Of a stretch of DNA of 64,000 nt, positions 60,681 through 64,000 are shown one piece after another. Every line of letters starts with the position of its first letter. The stretch's first letter is position 1. The position numbers were made by a program, and so were the translations under genes. This DNA comes from Parvibaculum sp963975745 (lineage in GTDB: Bacteria; Pseudomonadota; Alphaproteobacteria; Parvibaculales; Parvibaculaceae): the NCBI RefSeq assembly GCF_963975745.1, contig NZ_CAXBIB010000010.1, forward strand, positions 73,793 through 137,792, read 5' to 3'. Under the pieces are notes generated by a model. The model was given only the letters and a program-made list of their open reading frames with translations. It was not told where the DNA came from and searched no databases.

Positions 60681-60775
60681 CGTCATTGCGAGCGCAAGCG
60701 AAGCAATCCAGAAGCGGTATGCGCTGAGTCCGGCGTTTTCTGGATTGCTTCGTCGCTTCGCTCCTCGCAATGACG
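60681..60775. repeat. Palindromic dispersed repeat (about 95 bp, imperfect inverted arms)
   Basis: The left arm starts CGTCATTGCGAGCGCAAGCG and continues to AGCAATCCAGA. The right arm is its inverted complement with two small insertions (TCTGGATTGCTTCG to CTCGCAATGACG). The arms are 32-38 bp and separated by about 25 bp. It sits in the rsmE promoter region. The inner core GCAATCCAGAAG is shared with the elements flanking the GIY-YIG gene. Confidence 0.8.
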
Positions 60776-60806
60776 ACGAAATTGCAGCAAGTCACATATA
60801 ACTCCC

Positions 60807-61604
60807 ATGACCCGCCCCGCCGACATCACCGACACCGACGACAATCCGCGTTGTGCCAGCGGGAAGGCGCGGCTTTTTGTCGAGGGGGAATTGCGCGCGG
60901 GCGCGTCGCTGACGCTCGAGGCGGACCCGTCGCATTATCTGGTCAATGTGCTGCGCATGGGCGCCGGCGACGGGGTGCTGCTCTTCAACGGGCGCGACGG
61001 GGAATGGGCGGCGCGGATTGCCGAGCCGCACAAGAAACATTGCGTGCTGGAACTCATCGAGCGGACGCGGGCGCAGGAGCCGCTGCCCGACATCTGGCTT
61101 TTGTTCGCGCCGGTCAAGAAGGCGCGGCTCGATTTCATCGCCCAGAAGGCGACCGAGATGGGGGCCGCCGTCATCCAGCCGGTCGTGACGGCGCGCACGG
61201 TGGTGACGCGGCTCAAGGACGAGCGCTTGCAGGCCAATGCCGTCGAGGCGGCCGAGCAATGCGGGCTTGTCGCGGTGCCGGAGGTGCGCGCGGCGGCGAA
61301 GCTTGCCGGCTTGCTGGCGCAATGGGATGCGATCGCGCCGGGGCGGCGCATTCTCTTCTGCGACGAGGGCGCGCGGCCGGGCGAAGCGCGGGTGGTGCTT
61401 GAGAAGCTTGCCGGCGAAGGCTGGCGCGGGGCGCCGCTCGCCGTTCTGGTCGGGCCGGAAGGCGGGTTCTCGCCGGAGGAGCGGGACATGCTCCGTGCAC
61501 GGCGCGACACGGTGGCGCTGTCGCTCGGGCCCCGGATCATGCGCGCCGACACGGCGGCGATCGCGGCGCTGGCGGTTGTCGGGCTGGTGCTGGGGGACTG
61601 GTGA
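60807..61604 (+). CDS. rsmE: 16S rRNA (uracil(1498)-N(3))-methyltransferase
   Basis: A 265-residue SPOUT methyltransferase with an N-terminal PUA-like domain (ARLFVEGELRAG, HYLVNVLRMGAGD). The trefoil-knot region contains LVGPEGGFSPEERDM and LGPRIMRADTAAIAALAV, which bind SAM. It methylates U1498 of 16S rRNA. In related genomes it usually lies next to ubiA and gshA; ubiA is still close, gshA is not. The dispersed palindrome ends 31 bp upstream of the start. Confidence 0.96.
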   Translation: MTRPADITDTDDNPRCASGKARLFVEGELRAGASLTLEADPSHYLVNVLRMGAGDGVLLFNGRDGEWAARIAEPHKKHCVLELIERTRAQEPLPDIWLLFAPVKKARLDFIAQKATEMGAAVIQPVVTARTVVTRLKDERLQANAVEAAEQCGLVAVPEVRAAAKLAGLLAQWDAIAPGRRILFCDEGARPGEARVVLEKLAGEGWRGAPLAVLVGPEGGFSPEERDMLRARRDTVALSLGPRIMRADTAAIAALAVVGLVLGDW

Positions 61605-61639
61605 GGGGTTAGCGAAGTTCAATACGCGGTGGTTGCTTG

Positions 61640-62165
61640 ATGTCCACCCTCCCCTTGGGGGAGGGTCGAAATTTGCGGAGCGTCAGCGAAGCAAATTTAG
61701 GGGGTTCGGGGTGTTTCGCAAAGCGAACAAAAAGGTCCGGCGGACCTTTTTGAACCCCGAACGAAAGCCCGTGGCATTGCCCTGCGCTTCGCTCCGGGCG
61801 TTCGAAGCTCGAAAAGGCCCACCGGGCCTTTTCGTTTGCCTTCGGCAAACCGCTCCTCACCCCCCAAAAATTCTTCGCAAGCTCGAATTTTTCGACCCGC
61901 CCCTCAGGGGCGGTGGTCGCTCGATTGAAGGCTGTGCAATCGGTCATGTGGCACGGCCGGAACTTCGCTCACGGCAATGTATGTGTTCCGGTTATGCGCT
62001 GAAGTTCCTCGCTTACCCCTCCCCAAACGGACTTCGCCCGTTTGACTGCCCTGCGCTTCGCTCCGGGCGTTCGACGCTCGAAAAGGTCCATCGGACCTTT
62101 TCGTTCGCTCGCGCGAAACGCCTCTCACCCCCCAGGGGCGGGTGGTCACTTGAATAAAGGCTGTG
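61640..62165. repeat. Mosaic of palindromic repeats (two related modules) in a 640-bp gene-free gap
   Basis: No gene lies between rsmE and the oxidoreductase gene (61605-62242). Module 1 contains CCTCCCCTTGGGGGAGG, the hairpin AAAAAGGTCCGGCGGACC (61729-61751), then CCTGCGCTTCGCTCCGGGCG and the hairpin CGAAAAGGCCC/GGGCCTTTTCG at 61810-61834. Module 2 repeats the CCTGCGCTTCGCTCCGGGCG block and has CGAAAAGGTCC/GGACCTTTTCG at 62079-62103. Stem bases differ between modules as compensating pairs. Frames in this region give similar Arg/Ser/Pro-rich peptides and are repeat-derived. Confidence 0.8.
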
Positions 62166-62242
62166 CTCATGATGTTTGAAATTGCTCTCGGCCACTTCCA
62201 GCCCCTACTCTCTCCTCGTCCCGCAACCCGCCCGCTCAGAAA

Positions 62243-63433
62243 ATGACTTCCACACAGACACTGACCATTGCCGTTGCCGGGCTCGGGCAGCGGATTTCGA
62301 CCGTGACCCGGCATCTGGTTGCAGCCGCGCCGCATGTGCGCGTCGCCGGCTATTGCGATCCGGCGCCGGTGGGGCTTCGCGCGCTCGAGAAACGGGGGAT
62401 CGAAACGGGTGCGGCGCATGAAAGCGTCGCGGCGATGCTGGCGGCGGTGAAGCCCGATCTGCTGATGGTCGGCTCGCCCAATCATCTGCATCTCGATCAC
62501 ATCAAGTCGGGGCTTGAAGCGGGTGTGCGGGTCTTTTCCGAAAAGCCGGTGGTGCGCAGCGAGGACGAGACCTGGGAACTGGCGCGGCTCTTGCGCGCGC
62601 ATGGCGAAGCGTCGGTGATCGTCGGGCTGGTGCTGCGCTCCTCGCCGCTGGTCGCCGCCGTGCGCAAGCGGCTGGCGCATCAAAGTTTCGGACGGCTTGT
62701 CAGCTTCGAGGGCAACGAGCATCTGCATCCCGAGCACGGCGCCTTCCTGATGCGCGACTGGCGGCGGCACGCCGCCCATGCCGGCTCGTTCCTGCTCGAC
62801 AAATGCTGTCACGATTTCGATCTCTACCGGCTTTTTGCCGGCGCGCTGCCGGCGCGCGTCGCCAGTTTCGGCGGGCGGACGATCTTCACGCCCGAGAATG
62901 CCGGCCTCGCCGAACGGCGCCACAAGGACGGCGCGCAAGCCTATTCGGTGTGGCGGGCCGGCTGGAACGGCGGCAATGAAGTCTTTGCGTCCGACGCCGA
63001 TGTCGCCGACAACCAGGTGGCGCTTGTCGAATACGAGAACGGCGTCCGCCTTGCCTTCCATGCCAACACGCATGCGGGGCTGATGCAAAGGCGCTGGTAT
63101 TTCGCCGGCACGGGGGGCGCGATGGAGGCCGATCTCGTGACCAATCGCCTCACCTTCCGCGATGCGCTCGGGCTCGACGCTCCGCAGACGAAGGATATGG
63201 AACTCGGACCCGAGGCGCATTACGGCTCCGACCCGGCGATGGGCCGCGACCTCGCCGCGCATCTCCTCGAAGGCGCGCCCTTCCCGGTTCAGGTGCAGGA
63301 CGCGATGATTGCCGGGCTGACCGTAATGGCGGTCGACCGGGCGATGCGCGAGGGGACGGTGGTCGATTGCGGGGCGCTGTGGGAACGGTTGGAAAGGGAG
63401 ATGGGGTGGGCGGTCGATTCGTCGACAGGGTGA
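62243..63433 (+). CDS. Gfo/Idh/MocA family oxidoreductase
   Basis: A 396-residue NAD(P)-dependent oxidoreductase. The N-terminal Rossmann fold contains IAVAGLGQRISTV, a dinucleotide loop variant in which GxGxxG reads GLGQRI, then VGSPNHLHLDHI and the family motif VFSEKPV. The C-terminal sheet domain holds CCHDFDLYRLFAG, matching the HxxD catalytic region. Substrate is probably a sugar or inositol derivative, unknown. It is a single gene flanked by repeat elements on both sides. Confidence 0.9.
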   Translation: MTSTQTLTIAVAGLGQRISTVTRHLVAAAPHVRVAGYCDPAPVGLRALEKRGIETGAAHESVAAMLAAVKPDLLMVGSPNHLHLDHIKSGLEAGVRVFSEKPVVRSEDETWELARLLRAHGEASVIVGLVLRSSPLVAAVRKRLAHQSFGRLVSFEGNEHLHPEHGAFLMRDWRRHAAHAGSFLLDKCCHDFDLYRLFAGALPARVASFGGRTIFTPENAGLAERRHKDGAQAYSVWRAGWNGGNEVFASDADVADNQVALVEYENGVRLAFHANTHAGLMQRRWYFAGTGGAMEADLVTNRLTFRDALGLDAPQTKDMELGPEAHYGSDPAMGRDLAAHLLEGAPFPVQVQDAMIAGLTVMAVDRAMREGTVVDCGALWERLEREMGWAVDSSTG

Positions 63434-63515
63434 GCCCCTTCCATTTTCAAAACCAGTCATGTCATCCCGGCACTTGTTGCGTCAGCGTTTGCCCGTACCA
63501 TCCCCCAACTCGTCT

Positions 63516-63570
63516 TTGCCGGGCTTGACCCGGCAATCCAGAAGGCGCGCAACGCGCGCCGTCTCTCTCT
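63516..63570. repeat. Left inverted element flanking the GIY-YIG gene
   Basis: It starts with TTGCCGGG-CTTGA-CCCGGCAA (8-bp stem), continues ATCCAGAAG, then a hairpin GGCGCGC-AAC-GCGCGCC, and ends GTCTCTCTCT. It stops 5 bp from the GIY-YIG stop codon. The 24 bp at 63521-63544 match the right element perfectly in inverted orientation. Confidence 0.85.
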
Positions 63571-63575
63571 AAAAA

Positions 63576-63863
63576 CTACAGCAGCTCTTCAAACAAATCG
63601 CGCCATGTCGGGTTCATTTCCTCGATCAACGCGATCTTCCATGCCCGCGACCAGTGCTTGATGTTCTTCTCGCGCTGGATCGCACCAATAGCCGTTCCAT
63701 GGGGCTCATACCAGACAAGGCGCTTGACGCCGTAGCGGCTGGTAAAGCCCTTGGCGAGTTCCAACCGGTGCTCCGACATGCGGCGTAACATATCGTTGGT
63801 AACGCCAGTATAGAGCGTCCCGTTCTTCCCGCTCGCAAGGATGTAGACGAAGTAATCCCGCAT
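63576..63863 (-). CDS. GIY-YIG nuclease superfamily protein (UPF0213-like)
   Basis: A 95-residue single-domain protein. The GIY-YIG motif is present as YFVYILASGKNGTLYTGVTN (FVYIL ... LYTGVT), followed by the conserved Arg in MLRRMSEHR, the Glu-containing REKNIKHW segment and the AWKIALIEEMNPTWRDL end. Stand-alone proteins of this type may nick DNA or be inactive; their roles are unsettled. The ATG at 63863 gives the normal length, but in-frame starts at 63881 and 63899 exist and no ribosome-binding site is clear. It is bracketed by inverted palindromic elements. Confidence 0.88.
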   Translation of the reverse strand: MRDYFVYILASGKNGTLYTGVTNDMLRRMSEHRLELAKGFTSRYGVKRLVWYEPHGTAIGAIQREKNIKHWSRAWKIALIEEMNPTWRDLFEELL

Positions 63864-63926
63864 GGGAGGAGTTTGGCGCATCGCCCGGAACGAGAGCAAT
63901 GCGCTTGCAGCAAAGAGTCCTTGCGA

Positions 63927-63973
63927 AGAGAGACGCCGCCTTGCGGCGGCTTCTGGATTGCCGGGTCAAGCCC
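63927..63973. repeat. Right inverted element flanking the GIY-YIG gene
   Basis: Read on the minus strand: GGGCTTGACCCGGCAATCC, AGAAG, a hairpin GCCGCC-GCAA-GGCGGC and GTCTCTCT. The first 24 bp and the final 8 bp equal the left element, while the hairpin between them has a different sequence with intact pairing. The outer TTGCCGGG arm is degenerated here. Confidence 0.85.
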
Positions 63974-64000
63974 ACTGCTGTCCGGTTAAGCATAGGCAAT

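Noticed and set aside
61609..62195. Two minus-strand frames (61609-61947 and 62013-62195) giving similar peptides with the string ERPERSAGQ
   Set aside because: They lie wholly in palindromic repeat modules; the similarity reflects the DNA repeat and not a protein family.

Overview
The window is a 64-kb piece of the chromosome of an alphaproteobacterium, most likely a Hyphomicrobiales/Parvibaculum-type organism. This is an inference from gene content and order: a split glycine dehydrogenase (gcvPA), a cytochrome c oxidase cluster with a CoxF-like small protein, DUF983 and SURF1, a plant-type GshA, the small families DUF2093, DUF4170 and DUF6101, a TIGR01459-type HAD protein, an ETF-beta methyltransferase-like gene and an lpxK-waaA-DUF374 block. 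The DNA is GC-rich and gene-dense, and nearly all of it is core metabolism. I found no rRNA, tRNA, CRISPR array, prophage, transposase or integrase.

Layout. 1-2.0 kb: glycine cleavage operon (gcvT-gcvH-gcvPA, minus strand) behind a tandem glycine riboswitch. 2.1-7.6 kb: a lipoprotein, ispH-thrB-rnhA, a peroxiredoxin, a DsbD-alpha-like periplasmic protein and YqgE. 7.6-14 kb: a membrane GGDEF/EAL protein, a GNAT, an M16 peptidase and thrC. 14-20 kb: the aa3-type oxidase operon ctaC-ctaD-ctaB-coxF-ctaE-DUF983-surf1, in which the usual Cu-chaperone gene ctaG (cox11) is absent. 20.4-29.4 kb: a hypothetical gene, tldD, a P-loop kinase, a VOC protein, gshA, a phosphofructokinase, a GNAT, an aminoglycoside-phosphotransferase-fold kinase and purD. 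29.5-32 kb: xseA, DUF2093 and an M23 peptidase. 32-41.6 kb: a long minus-strand envelope cluster (MAPEG, tldE, cysQ, DUF4170, tspO, MsbA-type ABC exporter, DUF374 acyltransferase, waaA, lpxK, LpxL-type acyltransferase) that completes and exports Kdo-lipid A. 41.7-50 kb: arfB, ubiD, DUF6101, enoyl-CoA hydratase, ETFB methyltransferase-like gene, ribF, HAD, rsmD, rluB, tadA. 50-57.4 kb: acyl-CoA dehydrogenase, GST, a triple-PAS histidine kinase, and a TetR-desaturase-kinase operon with palindromic operators. 57.5-64 kb: MFS transporter, ubiA, Nudix, rsmE, a Gfo/Idh/MocA oxidoreductase and a GIY-YIG protein, separated by several dispersed repeats.

The genes combine into respiration (cox, ubiA, ubiD, ribF, the ETF modifier), outer-membrane biogenesis and acyl-CoA/lipid metabolism. 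The least explained material lies between genes: (i) a 45-bp near-identical repeat at about 22.33 and 59.86 kb carrying three 11-bp Pho-box-like units, the first followed by two strong hairpins that could belong to a PhoB-controlled small RNA; (ii) a GIY-YIG gene bracketed by two inverted copies of a palindromic element whose internal hairpin differs in sequence but keeps its pairing; (iii) a mosaic of palindromic repeats at 61.6-62.2 kb; (iv) a 56-codon gene with a near-perfect Shine-Dalgarno sequence beside a TetR gene. No clearly new defence or biosynthetic system is visible. These intergenic elements are the best candidates for something undescribed.
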